Assembly (NCBI GenBank): GCA_013397845.1
Contig: VZTG01008989.1
Coordinates: 1,136,786 to 1,200,785, forward strand
Length of the DNA stretch: 64,000 nt
From: Melanocharis versteri
Lineage: Eukaryota; Chordata; Aves; Passeriformes; Melanocharitidae
Direction: 5' to 3'
The notes beneath the pieces are model-generated. The model ran no database searches. It was not told the DNA's origin and saw only the letters and a program-made list of their open reading frames with translations. This document shows positions 14,370 through 27,149 of this stretch, one piece after another. A program made the translations under genes and the position numbers. The first letter of the stretch is position 1. The number at the start of each line of letters is the position of its first letter.

Positions 14370-14990
14370 GTGTTGAGTGGTACAGACTAGATCTAATCTC
14401 ATTAATCCAACAATAATTGAAATACAGGACTTCCCCTGAGGCCATGGATTAATGACCAGCTAGGTGGAGCTGCTGACATGAAGCACAGCCAAGTGCCATT
14501 AACCCCAGCCAGGCATTATTTAATCCCAGAGGAAATGTCCTGTGCAAAATTTGTTAGCTCTTGGGCGAGAGGAAGAGGGAGGAGAAAGGTGCACGTGGGC
14601 TGGGTGCACGGGGGGTGCCCTTCCGGCTGTCGCGCACGGGGCATCCCTGCAGACTCCCACGTGTCTCCCACGTCTCTCCCATGTCCGCCCCAACCCACGC
14701 TGACCAGTGGACACATAATTAAAATGAATTAATGATCTGAAGCAGAAACTGTGTTTAATGAAGCCCCACTCAGACTTGTGTGCTAATGCCAGCCCTGTTT
14801 GCAGACAAATATTTACTAACCCTCTGTGCACAAAGTGACAGGCCACCTGTTCTCCCCTCTCATTATGTCTCCCTAAGTCTAAAGGTAACACTGCCTGGTT
14901 AGACCTACGACATTCAAGCCACTTCAGAGGCTCATAAACATTTTCAACAAAGCTGAGCCAGATCTGCCAAGCTCTATTTGTTTCAGCCTC
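14370..14990. promoter_or_regulatory. Candidate conserved non-coding element, homeodomain-rich
   Basis: Three TAATCC-type (K50 homeodomain, OTX/GSC-like) sites at 14,403-14,408, 14,446-14,451 (minus) and 14,521-14,526, plus several TAATTA/ATTAAT clusters including 14,715-14,735. A GC-rich insert lies at about 14,560-14,700. No repeat signature. Conservation is a guess from composition. Confidence 0.3.
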
Positions 14991-15334
14991 CACCTTTTTT
15001 AACTCCAGCTATTGTACACTCCCCAGATGCAAACTCAACTAAATGCTGTTGCCTCTTTTAGCATAAGAGGTAATTTCCTGACTAGATTCCCACCAAATAA
15101 TTTCTGTCTTCTCAACCAGAAATCCTTTAAGGTGCATAGGTTGCTCCCAGCCTTGACAAAGAGCTCCAAAGAGAAAATAAATAGGCAATGCCATATTATT
15201 AGTTGCAATAACAATACTAGCAATACTAATAGTTGTAGAAAACATAGTAATCATAGCAGTTGCATTTAGCATCATTGTAATGTAATTAATAACAGTAATG
15301 GTTTTAGAGTCTACTCTTGTTTTCATTGAACGAG

Positions 15335-15385
15335 ATAGGAGTTTTGGGATTTACTTCAATGGGAACAGGGTCAGATCCTAAACAA
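15335..15385 (+). mobile_element. Possible 3' end of an ancient L3/CR1-like element
   Basis: TTTACTTCAATGGGAACAGG followed by GTCAGATCCTA resembles the old amniote repeat ending 'ttgacttcaatgggagcaggatcaggccc'. Very short; an A-rich tract follows. Confidence 0.35.
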
Positions 15386-15401
15386 GCAAGGATTATCCTA
15401 C

Positions 15402-15447
15402 AAAAAANCAAAAAAAGAAAGGATAACCCAAAAAAAAAAAAAAAAAA
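15402..15447 (+). repeat. A-rich tract with an undetermined base
   Basis: Two A-rich runs around a short 'GGATAACC' spacer, with N at 15,408. It follows the possible ancient L3/CR1-like end. Confidence 0.85.
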
Positions 15448-17620
15448 GGAAGCGGTATAGGATTAAGTCTCCCTCCCCTTTCCACTCCAAGTAAAAGAAA
15501 ACCAGGAAAGATTAGAAAGCTGTCAGGGAGACAGACAAGCAAGAGACAAGCAGAGGTTAAAAAGCAAACAAAGCTGCATGCATAGCACTGGGTGGTGCCC
15601 CTATTCACACCAGCAGGGGAATGTCCACCTGAGCAGTCCCTTACCAACGGGAATGAGGGACTCCACGCACAGCTCCTCTAGAGGAATTACAGTGTGCCTC
15701 ACATTTCAGCTCGCTGCCCAGTGGTTTATGCTTTGATGCTGAATTGAGGTGTTGGGTGCTCCTACATGCTCGGGCTGCCCACCCATATCAACACGTGCAT
15801 GTGGGAAGTTCCAGGATCCGTGAGAGGACACAACGCTCCCACACAGGCAGGTAACTCTCCTCCTTCGGCACACAGGATGGAGGTTGCTGCACACAGACAA
15901 GCCGACACACTGGAGTGAGCAACAACTGCAGCTTGGACATTCCAGTGACACCAAACACGCGTTTCTTTACAGCAGGCCAAGTCTGAGCTCACAAGAGACA
16001 AAGCTGAACCAAAACATACCCTGTCGAAGGCCAGGAAAAAGAGCCCTACAGGCAGCCCTGCTCACGCTGCACCGTGTTCAGCACAGTTCTTGGCAATCTA
16101 GACCCACAGGGGCAGCTCTGGCCAGGAGGTAGGCTGAGTCATGCACTCCTGATGGCACAAGGAAGAGTGGTTGCAAGTGCAGATGCACTCGACAGCTTTT
16201 TTCCACCTCTGCCTCCTCTGATCTGCCATCAGCCACAAAACTTTCTGTTCCACATCTGTATTTTTCTGGGAATGGCATGGCACAAAGCAAAGCCCCACGG
16301 TATTACAAGGTCATGAAAAAAAAAAAGGTACTGCCTGCTTGTTCCTCCACCTCACCGCAGCCAAACATTAACAACTCACTGTTCCTTTGTAGATAGTTCC
16401 AGCCCTGACATGTGCAACTGCTTTCTGGTGTCCCACCCGACAAAGCACAGTGTGAAAGGATGTACACATGAAAGCTAGGGTAAATTCAAAAACATCAGTC
16501 TCAGGCTGCAAGGGAGCTGAATTCAGTATCAGCAAAACATACAGGAAAGGACAATGTATAATGGAAGTGGAGGGGGACAAAAGGGAGGGTGTGCAGGGGG
16601 AGGGGATAACATAAACATTCACGCATGAAAATATTAGATGATTCTTGTTGCACAGTGACTTGAATTCAAAGTATTTATGTGGTCATTTCCATTTCTTTTC
16701 CCAAGAGGGTGCTGGGACTGGCATGGCTGTCAGAGGAGTGTGAGAAGATGCCAGCACAGGCAAGCAGTTTCCAAGGCAGAACTACAGCAATGCCTGATAT
16801 TGTATTAATGTGAGTGCTGGCCATCTGGCCATTAGGGACAAGCTGCTGCCAGGGTGTCTCTCTTTTTCCATCTCATTTCAGAAGCTCTGGAGCCTGGGAC
16901 TGAGACCCCTAGGGAGATTCTGGCTAAAGATCATTCCAGCATCCACTCAGATGTTGTAGAGAAAGGGCCAGAGAGCTGATAAGGCAGGAGAATGTGCTCA
17001 CACCCACACAGAAAAAAAAAAAAAAAAAAAAACCAACAGAGAATAATTCTGAAATGGGGGGGTTAAAGGCAGAAAGAAAATGAGAGCAGATGAACAAGGG
17101 AATGGTTTAAACAAATAAGAGGGAGGAAGCAGGAAAAGGAAAAGAAAAATAAGAGGCACAGCACTTACTCAAAGGAGCCTTTAAAGGAAGAGAGAGGAAC
17201 AGAGAAGAAAAGGAGAAGAAAGGTTCAATAAGGAGAAATGGCTATCATTAAAGGCACAGGGGCTATGAAAGGACTACTCGCACAATGCACCTTTTTGGAT
17301 TTTAACTACTCAGAACTAAAGTAAGGGCTTTCAGTCTGCCCTCTTGAATAGTACCTCGTCCCAGGAGCCTGCTGAAGCCAGTGCTCAGGTTAACAGATTA
17401 GGGAGTGCGGGTAAAGGTGCCAAAACTTTGTCTTGTCAAAATAAATGCTCTTCCTTATGCTTGTTTATCTACTTTTTAATCATCATTGGAGCAGCTTAGA
17501 CTGGGAATTTTTTCAGTGTATAGAAAGACAAGTACAAAGTTGATAGTCACTATTTTATATCAGTATGGAAGATTGCATGCCTGGAAATGTCAGAGGCTTT
17601 ATTTGATTGCTGCTAAATCA
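15448..17620. other. Intergenic, nothing recognised
   Basis: Mixed-composition unique sequence; overlapping short frames on both strands at about 15,700-16,300 have no recognisable domain. Confidence 0.55.
17012..17032 (+). repeat. Poly-A run of 21
   Basis: A homopolymer with no adjacent retroelement recognised. Confidence 0.9.
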
Positions 17621-17750
17621 GAAAGAGAGAAAGAAAGAAAGAGAGAAAGAGAGAAAGAAAGAAAGAAAGAGAGAAAGAGAGAAAGAAAGAGAGAAAGAGA
17701 GAAAGAGAGAAAAAGAGAGAGAGAAAGAGAGAAAGAAAGAGAGAGAGAGA
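17621..17750 (+). repeat. (GAAA/GA)n polypurine microsatellite
   Basis: About 130 bp of uninterrupted purine on the plus strand, mixing GAAA and GA units. It ends at an undetermined base (17,751), probably a read or assembly slip. Confidence 0.97.
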
Positions 17751-17751
17751 N

Positions 17752-20700
17752 GGCATCCAATTCTTCTGCAAAATAAAGCAAAACATCACCCTACAAAGTA
17801 AATTTTGGCTAATGGGTGAGAAAGTGTCATAGAAGATCGAGAGCACTAAAATGACAGCCTGTGAAACCTCACTTCCCGCAAAAACTGCTCAAGAACCAGT
17901 GTTACAGTGTGATTTCCTGAGTAAATTACTGAAAAGTAGGCATCATGTGCAACTGTTATTTCTGTTGCTATTATTACTGTTACATTACTATTATTTCAGT
18001 CCAAGAGGATCTGTAGGTGGGACTGAAGTCTGGAAACAGGATCCCTTGAAATGCTTCCTCATTTTACCTAACATCTGTCTGATCTGTCTCTGGCATTTAA
18101 AGGATCTTCTTCAAAAAGATGTTTCTAGCCTGAAAACTGGGGCATTAACTCCACACAGAAGAACCTAAGTCCATCTCTGGATCATGCCAAACTAGGAGGA
18201 GCAATTTCAACCTGCACTGTGACACAAACGACATTCAGGTCTTGTTGGTGAGTCTGGTGTGGGTCTCACAGTTTGGAGTTATCAGTAGTTCCAGAGGACA
18301 TGGGTTACAAGAAAGGGGAGCTGGGAGGAGAATGTTTCTCGTTGACATGAGGTCTACTACATCAGGAGACCCACTGCAGGAGCGGTCAAAGAGGATACCA
18401 GTGCTCTGCGGGGCCTCTGGGTTGTCCTGGTTGGACAAAGCAAACCCAGAGCCCAAGTATCTGCTGCCCAGTGGGGTTAAAGACGAGAAACCAAAGTGTT
18501 CCCTTCTGTCTGCAGATCACGTGGAGAAGTACAATTTTCCCGCACCTCTGAGAAGCCTGCAACTATTACTGATTCCTCAGGGAGGTGACTTGGGGCACAG
18601 CCTGTCCTGGACTAGGAGAATAGGGGATCCCCTTAGTGTTCAGAGAGGTAACCCTCAGCAGAAGGCTTCCTTGGGGCACCGCCTGCACAGGTGCACTCAT
18701 GGTACTTCTGCTCGTTCTGAGGCCAGGAGGCAGCCACCACTGCTCTGTGGCAGCAGTCATGCAGCTGGGGCACAGATACAGCTATTGGTTTTGCCAGGAG
18801 CACGTGCTCTTGCAGCTGAGGAGATGTCTCGCCTCATCTGCTTGAGACAGTGGAGAGAAGTAGCACAGGAGTGAGTAGGAGTGAGATGCAGACGGAACTG
18901 TGAGAAATCAGAGCAGGATACCATCAGCACCTGCCAAAACAGGAGTTTGCAATGGGCATTTCACAGAGCAACCTCAGAAATGGTCGTAAAACTGTTATCA
19001 GTGTGGTTCTGTGATCTCGGCTGGACAGAGAAGTGATGACACAGAAATAAATGACAAAGTTTCCCACAGTGTCAGTTACATGAGGTTCACAGCACAGGAG
19101 AAAGCTGAAGATCATTCTGCAGGAAAGCACAGACCTCTACATCACAAGTACTGTTGAGCTCAGCTTTACAATATTTACACCCTGTGATTATGATACTCCC
19201 TGGTTAGGAGAACAACTAGCTAGCAAAAATGGATTACACACGTTGTTTGGGATTTGATTTTGCCCTCTCCTGTGAAAGCAGAAAACCTATGAAGGACTTA
19301 TTATTCAGAAATAATATAATTCACACTCCAGAAAAATAAAATCCTAATGCAAACATTTAAAAATAAATATAACCTTTTTCATAATATGCACTTTAACACT
19401 GGAACCTAACCTTAGCATGTCCTGATAGACCAAGTTCTTCCAAAACTAAAGGTTCTCATTACCTTTCAGGACCAGCCCTTAACCTCAGTCTCTCCTTAAT
19501 GTTCATATGGAACTTTCTTCCCCTTTTAGGCTTATTTTTGTTTTTAACTAAGAGCCAATTAGACAGATTTTGAATAAGGTTGGAGGACTTTTTGTTCAAT
19601 TGAGAAATTTTCAGTCTCTTGAAGTGTAATGGGTTTTCAATAGAAATCCTCTCCTGCTGTGCATTGATCAGCTATTGATTGGTGAGGGTTTAAACTAAAT
19701 TATCACTGCCAAATAAAAGACTTTCAGGATGAAGGAACTGAGCTGAGCACAGCGTTATATGAAAAGTAAGCCAATCCTTTGTGATGGAATCGAAAGGCCC
19801 TGGTCACTCTTGAAGAAAAAAAATGTTAATTGAAAAATTCCTTAAATAGGTAACAGCTCTGAAAGTCTGCTTTACATAAAAGATATGAAATCACAATCAG
19901 CCAACAGAGGGAAAAGGATCCTGCAGCTCAAGTGGTTTTTCTCTCTAAATGGTGCTGATTGCTTTCCCATTCATGGATGACATGGAGTGATGGAAATTAG
20001 TCATTTCAGAAGAAAGGAGTAATGACAGCTGAACTTGTGGGCACTGGAGGAAGTTTGATGATTGGCTCCTCGAGACAGAAAGTTAAAACAAAAGAACTTC
20101 CTATTGGGTGGAAAGATTTATCCCAAAACTAGCAGGAAAACAAATACACAAGCTTGGTCAGGCTTCAAAAGATCTGGGTTTTAATTTTTGCTTTCACCAG
20201 CAATCACAGGAGTTTCAAAGTCTGTGGAAAGAGCAAGGGAAAAGAATTGTGTTGACCACACAAAATTAGCTATTAAAAAAAAAGTTCTCAAACAAGCCAT
20301 TCTCTTTCAATTTGGAAATTAAAAGAATGGATCTTGCTGATCATCTGAGACAGATGTGGGAGGTCAGAGCTTCATCCAGCTGTTAGAACTTCAATCAAAG
20401 ACGTGATCTACAGAGGCATTAAAAAGCTTTTGGTTACCTCCGTATAAGCTAAAAGGGAGCTCAGTATTTTTAAATAGAGGCCATATCTTTGAGGAGGTAA
20501 CTCTAGATACCTGTATTTCAACATGGATTGCACTCTGCCAGAGTAACAGAGCATTGCAGTCGCTCCGAAGTCTCCAAAGCTGCATCCCCATATTCCTGCT
20601 GGAGCACGGACGTGTCTTGTCTTGCCCACATCCTTGACTACATTCATCTCTGTCTCTATGCTGCAAACCCCATCAGCACCACCCTGGACATGGCTCTGCC

Positions 20701-22769
20701 TTCTTTGCCGGGAAATGTCTTTGCTGCCAGTCCCCAATGTCTTTTTATGGGCCAGGAAGCATGCACTTAATACTGAACATCTTTCTTACCATATTGAAGG
20801 GTAGTATGGAATAGGATCAATTAGACAACACATTTAAGCATGTCATTTTATTAAAAGCAAAGTTATTTCAGGAGAAGAAATCTATTACCCTGTTTGCAAG
20901 ATTTCAGTACCCCAAAGTCCAGGATTCAGGACAATTTTTTCCCCACTTCTGAACAGCTGGCTCCACAACTCAGTGTGGATTCCAAAACACCATCATTCAA
21001 ATTTGTATTTACAGAGCTTTGTAGTGTCTGGTTTAGGGATTAGTTTAGAATGTTATCCATACCTCTGGAAAAGAAAGGTCTTGTTTAGACTCCACAAAAA
21101 TTCACTTTCAGTCAGACACTTTGTACAACAAAATCATGTGCATTTCAAAACTTCAAAGGTGTCAAAGCCAACATGGTTGCTTGGTTTCTTTCAGCCAGAG
21201 GAACCATATCCATCCAGTAAAAGCACTCTGTTTGATTATGCTACTCTGCAGACATTTAGCTGCTGGTAGTTGTAAACTGAGTGCTTGCCCAGATTGTGAT
21301 ACAAACATTTCCTCCAATAAGATCCAGTAGAGGCCTGCCATATAGCAGGATATCGCAGCAGTAACAGAATAAACACTCCTCTCTCATAACTTTGCCAGTA
21401 TCATAAATACAGTAGTCAAAGCCAAAGCCTTCAAAAGAATAATAAAATGTGTCATAAACCCCTCAATATTGTAGCTGTAGATACCTTGAATGTTAATGTC
21501 CCAGAAGAGCCTTATCATTCATAATAAAAGACTGGATCACATTCATGTAGGTAATCTTTTTATCCATACAGGTCTCTACTGCTTTTTCATTTATTTTACT
21601 TATTAATATCCCAAAGCTGTGAATTTCATTAGATAATAACCTGTGCATCATGAGAGCACAAGCTGTGCTTTAGGCAAGCATGCATTGAACCAGGCTTGAG
21701 AGAAAGGTAACTGGAAAAAATGTAATCTTTTCTGATAAACATCAGGTCAAACTAAATTTTCTAGCTGTCCCATCTGGCCCACAGCTCTGCAAAATGATTT
21801 AGCATAAAAATATCATTCCCTTCTGCTCATTTTACACCCTCTGCCTTTTAACGGAGACAATTCATTTTTCATGTACTCTGTGTGCTAGAGTAAGCAGGAA
21901 ATAACATCTATCTCCAGTGCAATCTCCCATTAACAACACAGATTTCCCTCATTTTTTGTTAAATAATTACAACAGAAGAGTATGTTGGATAATGAAAGCT
22001 CAGGCTTTTTACCATTTCAGTAGTGATGAGTCACCTGGCCTTAGTAGGAGTAGACCCTGAGGCAAGTGAATTGATGATGTCGAAGATAACAGTCTGGGAG
22101 AAGGAAAACATATGAAAAGGAGACTGCAAATATTTTCTTCTCCTGCTGGGCACAAAATATCTTCTTCATTCCTGCTCATCTCAGCATATTTATGCAACAG
22201 ACAGATTAATAAATTAAATAGTACCTCCCTAATCTCCAGTCTATCCCCAGCATGGATAGGATGAATTCTAGAATTAGAATTAAAAGAAAAACCTCTAATG
22301 AGGATGCGGAAGTTTATCATCCACATAGCAAATATCGACCAAATCATGTCAAGTTAAATCTGATGGTTTTATTGGAGGACCTGATTTGACCCACAACTCA
22401 TTGCCAGATACCCTGTTATGTCTCTAGGAAATCAATGCTTTGGGTGGCCAGGAAGGTCGACTGGCGTGGATAGTCAGGGTGCTGAAGCAATGCTGGGTGT
22501 CTTCCCAGAACACTCTGCACAAGCCTGAGGCCAGAGTTTGAAAAAAGAAATTCAATAAAGGGAAGTCAAGTCTCACCTCTCCTGCAACTTGAATTTCAGA
22601 ACCTACATTTTATGTGTCAAAGTTTCAGATTACAAGCGCCTTACTGTCAGACTTTGGCATCTGACACAACATGCCTACTGGGCATGTTTTTCAGACTCCA
22701 GAAACTCACTGGGCAAATGAAGAATAATTTGTTTAACCATCCACACTACTCCTTTGATGCGGGTATAAT
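17752..22769. other. Intergenic, one long open frame at 18,242-18,874
   Basis: The frame at 18,242-18,874 (plus strand, 210 codons, first codon not ATG) is the longest outside GC-rich DNA but matches nothing I know. The remainder is A/T-rich and unremarkable. Confidence 0.5.
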
Positions 22770-22900
22770 GAAAATGTCAATTTCACAACAGAGAAAACTG
22801 AGGAATGGAAAAAATATCACCTACCTAAGGTGAGGAAACCAGCATCACAGACAATGCTAGAACGCAGATCCTCTAATTACTGGACTGTTGTTCTTCTAAT
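22770..22900 (+). mobile_element. Ancient MIR-like fragment
   Basis: ACAGAGAAAACTGAGG, a degenerate 'aaggt...cagcatcacaga' stretch and CGCAGATCCTCTAATTACTG follow the order of MIR-family consensus elements. Heavily diverged, so the call is tentative. Confidence 0.4.
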
Positions 22901-23099
22901 TGCCAAATAAACCCACAACCCTAGCACTGGAATGATTATGCCGTCATCACCATCCTGTTTACTCAACAATCCAGTAATAGAGCAATGACTGGGAGAAAAT
23001 ACACTTTGGTTTTGAAAAATTATCTCAGAGGTTTGACAAGTCCTCACGCAGAGACCTGTAATGCGTTCAAATCACTCTTAAAACTAAAATCTGAAACGA

Positions 23100-23443
23100 G
23101 CTTCTGAAAAGGAATCTGTGTCACTTTCAAAAATGAACTGTTCATTTACATTCCTTTAATGATCTGACTGTATTGAACCCAATGCACTGAGCAACCCATG
23201 CAAGAAAGCTCATTTACACTTCCAACTTTGTTTTTCCAAGGGAGCTGTATTATTTACCTCATTTCCTTTGGAGCATTTACGATGGGAGCTATAAGCTAAA
23301 TGTTTCGAGCAATACATGGAAGATGAAAGGTGACCAAATATATTCAAGCAGATAATAAACAGAGAGCATTTGTAGGTGAAAACAACCAGCTTGGCATGAG
23401 AGAGAGGGAGACAGGGAGAGAGGGAGAGAGAGAGAGAGAGAGG

Positions 23444-23483
<40 letters not shown>

Positions 23484-23660
23484 TAATGCAGTGGGTTTAA
23501 TAGGAGGCTTTTAACGTTTCCTGTTCAGGATTGGCTGGCTTATTAATGATTTAAGCACAAATTGAATTAACCAAATATTGAACATATGTTCTTTTAAACT
23601 CTCTTAAATCTACCAGAGCCTTGCACGAGAGAGCTATGTGGCCATGCTGTTCAAGAGGGG
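23100..23660. promoter_or_regulatory. Candidate conserved non-coding element around a GA repeat
   Basis: Unique A/T-rich sequence with many octamer-like, TTAAT and CATTCC-type motifs on both sides of the GA microsatellite at 23,398-23,483. No repeat family recognised in the flanks. Confidence 0.25.
23398..23483 (+). repeat. (GA)n microsatellite
   Basis: About 86 bp of GA units with scattered GGGA interruptions. Confidence 0.97.
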
Positions 23661-24199
23661 GGAGGATGACAAGGGGGTATTGAGGGTGACTGGGTAAGTA
23701 AAACATAACCTGAAGGTGGTCAATTTAATGCTGTGTTAGTGGCCTGAACTTTCAGTTCCCAAAGGGAAAGGATGATTAATGCCACTACCAAATGTATACC
23801 CATACCTGACCCTGATCTCATCAAATCCTGCTGCCACCATCTGCTGTTTTTAATTCCTCTGCAATATTTGTATTTGCTACCTCCCTCCTACAAAGAGAGG
23901 GAGAAAAAAAAATGTTCCCTGCTTATGAATGGTGTGATCTGGTTGTACTGGCTGAACGCTGGCCAGGAGGCATCTGTTGCTTATAGTCCTGACAGCATCT
24001 GCTACTATTTCTCACTTTTCCCAGCATGCTGTGAGATATGGTTTCTCCCAAAGGTGGCCTTTGTATGCACCATTGTCAATTCCATCATTGTCTGCCACAG
24101 CCTGTTCCCACGATGCAGTGGTAGTTATTACCACGCTGCAAAACCTTTTCTTGCAGGCTATCTGTAATCTAAGATATTGTGTGATTGAGTTATGCAGTT

Positions 24200-27149
24200 A
24201 ACCCTTTTCCTATGCATCAAACCATTAAAATAAAAAGAAACAGGCTGGACCATTTTTGGTAGGAAAAGCTTCAGAGCTTGCAATGGATGGGAAAATGAAG
24301 CAGATTTTTTTTTTTTAGGTTGTTTTGGTTTGGGTTTTTTTTTTTGCTTTTAAAATAATGACAGTTTGGCATTAAGTCAAGGTTTAAAAACAAACAAAGA
24401 TACAAAAAGCAAAAAATGTCCCAACTAGCAGTTTTAATTCCTTTAAAAATACTATAAAGGATGCATTGTTTTTTCTCCTGATTCCTGATACGGCTATTAA
24501 GCATTGTAACCAAATGTGTGTGAATGCTATTATTTATGTGTCTGATCTTTAAATACCCTCTGCTAGTGGGATACAGACTGCGACTTCTGATGGACATAGG
24601 CGTCCCAAGCTGTCATCCTGCCTTGTCCTTCTGTCAAACAGTTAGTGTGTCAAGCGCTTCTCCTGGGAACTTTTAGAGTATGAGACTGGAAGCGCAGAAC
24701 GGTCCCGTCTCCAGAGAGCCACTTTTAACTCACGACAATATCCTTGGTGTCAGCTCAGAATAGCCCACTATGGGGCAAGGAGAAAGAAAGCGCAACAGAT
24801 GTTACTAGTAAAACCATGTTTACAATTCTGTAAAGTTATTGCCCTTATGTACCTTCTGACCAAAACCCACTTAAAAGACAGCCAGGTTCCTAGCGGTTGG
24901 ATTTTTTAAGTCAATTCTCTCCACATAAATCTTCACGTAGAGAACCGGTGCTATTAAAATAGACATCTCACCTCTCGTATGTATGCGTCACTCCCATTCC
25001 CCGCAAATCATCTGTAACACTGTGGACTTTCAAATAATATAGTTATCACTTACATCTGTATTTATGGCAATTTTTATATCCACATAAGCATTGTAAGTAT
25101 CCCTCCCTATAATACATAAATCACAAGTGATGTTTTATCTCCCCAAATGCATTCATGCATCTCTTATCCTCTTTTTTTCCCCCTTCTTTTTAACTTTTCA
25201 TTAATTTGGAGCTACTTACTACACATAAAATCACACCTAAATCCCCTCAGAGGTACTTTTAAAATTTCATAGTAGTTAAAGTAAGAAAAGTGGCTGACTC
25301 AGCTAATGATAACTAGCTGAATTTTTAAATCCATTTTAGTGCTGACCAAAATACTAGCGAGAGGGAGGGAGAAAAAACAGCTATAGAACTTGTAAAGAAG
25401 GCTTTTAAAACTAAGCCCCCCACTCCCCAAATCATCATCTCTCCTTCCGCCTAGTCTCAAGGAACTGTCAGGCAGTGCAATACAGCACATGGTAACACAG
25501 CAAATATCAGAGAAGTACTTACAAGACGACATTTGGCTACTGTTTCTATTAGTCTCATTTGTATTATATTTTGCATCACCTGTATTACGTTTTGGGGGGA
25601 AAATACTGAGGAAAGGAAAAATTGTGGCATTTAATATCTCTGTGGTTTCTATTTTAAATGGGGACTTGTGCTATTTCAGCAGTGTTTTTACACTGCGAGC
25701 TCCAATGAGGCCAAGTGCAGTACCAGCATGGAAGGAACATGGAGAACAAGTACAGACATTCTATTCTCTTTAGCACCAGTTCACCTAGCCTTCACATATT
25801 TGCAAGTTATTTAAGGTCCATTTTCAGTTTTACCATAAATTTAAATGAGGACATCTGATTTAAAACTGGTTTATGTCCTCTCTGTGCATGTACAAGGTTA
25901 GAGAGAATAAGGGCACTTTACAGGCTAAGCCAGGTATGATGTTACACAGCAGATCTGCCGAGTTGCTGCTGGTTAAGACTATTTAAAATACATTGCTGAA
26001 TCCATGACTGAGGTCCTCTCTACAGTCTGAAATCCTTTTTCCACAGGCAACAGATAACAGAAGGAAAACCATGTCTGGGTAACTCACTTGCAGCTTTCCT
26101 ACCACTAAATTTAGATAAGCTTGGGGAAGCACAGACTATCTATAGCTGGATCCCTGGACTTAGCACCTAGTCTCCACAATGGCTACAAAATCTAAACAGG
26201 TCCATTTGCACAGAGAAATTAATTATTTCTTTTTTAAAAATGGAGGATGAGAAAGCGTGCAGGTGAAGGAACCCACAAGTACAAATTATGTATGATCCAC
26301 TCTTAAAAAATTTTATATCCATAGGCAGAAAGCAGTAAAATTATTTCAGCAGCCAGAAAATATGACTTCTGATACTGAACAGGATTATAACATACAAATG
26401 CTCTGAACGACAGATTTGAAGCTACAGATTCTTCCCAGGTTGGCTGTGAGAGCTCAGTTGCTGCAAACCTACCACCCACCATTCCTGAGCCTGTAGTTCC
26501 CCGAGGCACTACTGTATATTTTGCTATTGCCATTAAGATACGGGATCCTCTACTGACAGCTTTTATTGCAGGAGGAGCTCTGTGTTTATTATTTCCTGTA
26601 ACAAGGTGAACCAAGGTAAAACCCGTCACGAAGGGCACTGTGACCTTCCCAAGATCTCCAGTAATACACAGCAAACCCCAGATGTGATGTGAGGAGGCAC
26701 ATAAGCGCTGCTTTCAACAGAAAGAGATTTGCACCCTCATGGCATAACATGGCTTCAGCGAGCCTCACTGGATATTTTTACCAGTTTCAGGCCAACCATA
26801 CAGACTCTGATGCTCTTCATTTTTGCCACTCTCTGCTCGTGGCCTGGCTGAAGCCAGCGCACGGCTCCTGTGAGAGGTGCCAGCCAGGGGCACCAGCCCC
26901 ACCTGAACCAGCGCCAGTCAGCCTGCCAGCAGCTCCCCTGAGTGAAGAGCAGCACTGGCACCTTTACAGAAAAACCTGTGTATAAACGTTTTCGCTTGTC
27001 AGGAAATATTGCGGGAAGGCAGCAGTGATTTTTTTCCCTGTTGTTCCAGCGGCAGGAACAAGTATGGACAAAATTCCTTTTAGGATGGGTATGCAGGGTA
27101 TTTAGGTGAGGAGCTGTTGTCTCTCCCCCTCCCTGCAGCATCACTGCCA
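24200..27149. other. Intergenic, nothing recognised
   Basis: A/T-rich unique sequence with short T runs at 24,305-24,345; no gene seen. Confidence 0.55.

Noticed and set aside
14520..14993. 157-codon minus-strand frame in the homeodomain-rich block
   Set aside because: No recognisable domain; the composition changes sharply inside it. Better explained as non-coding sequence.
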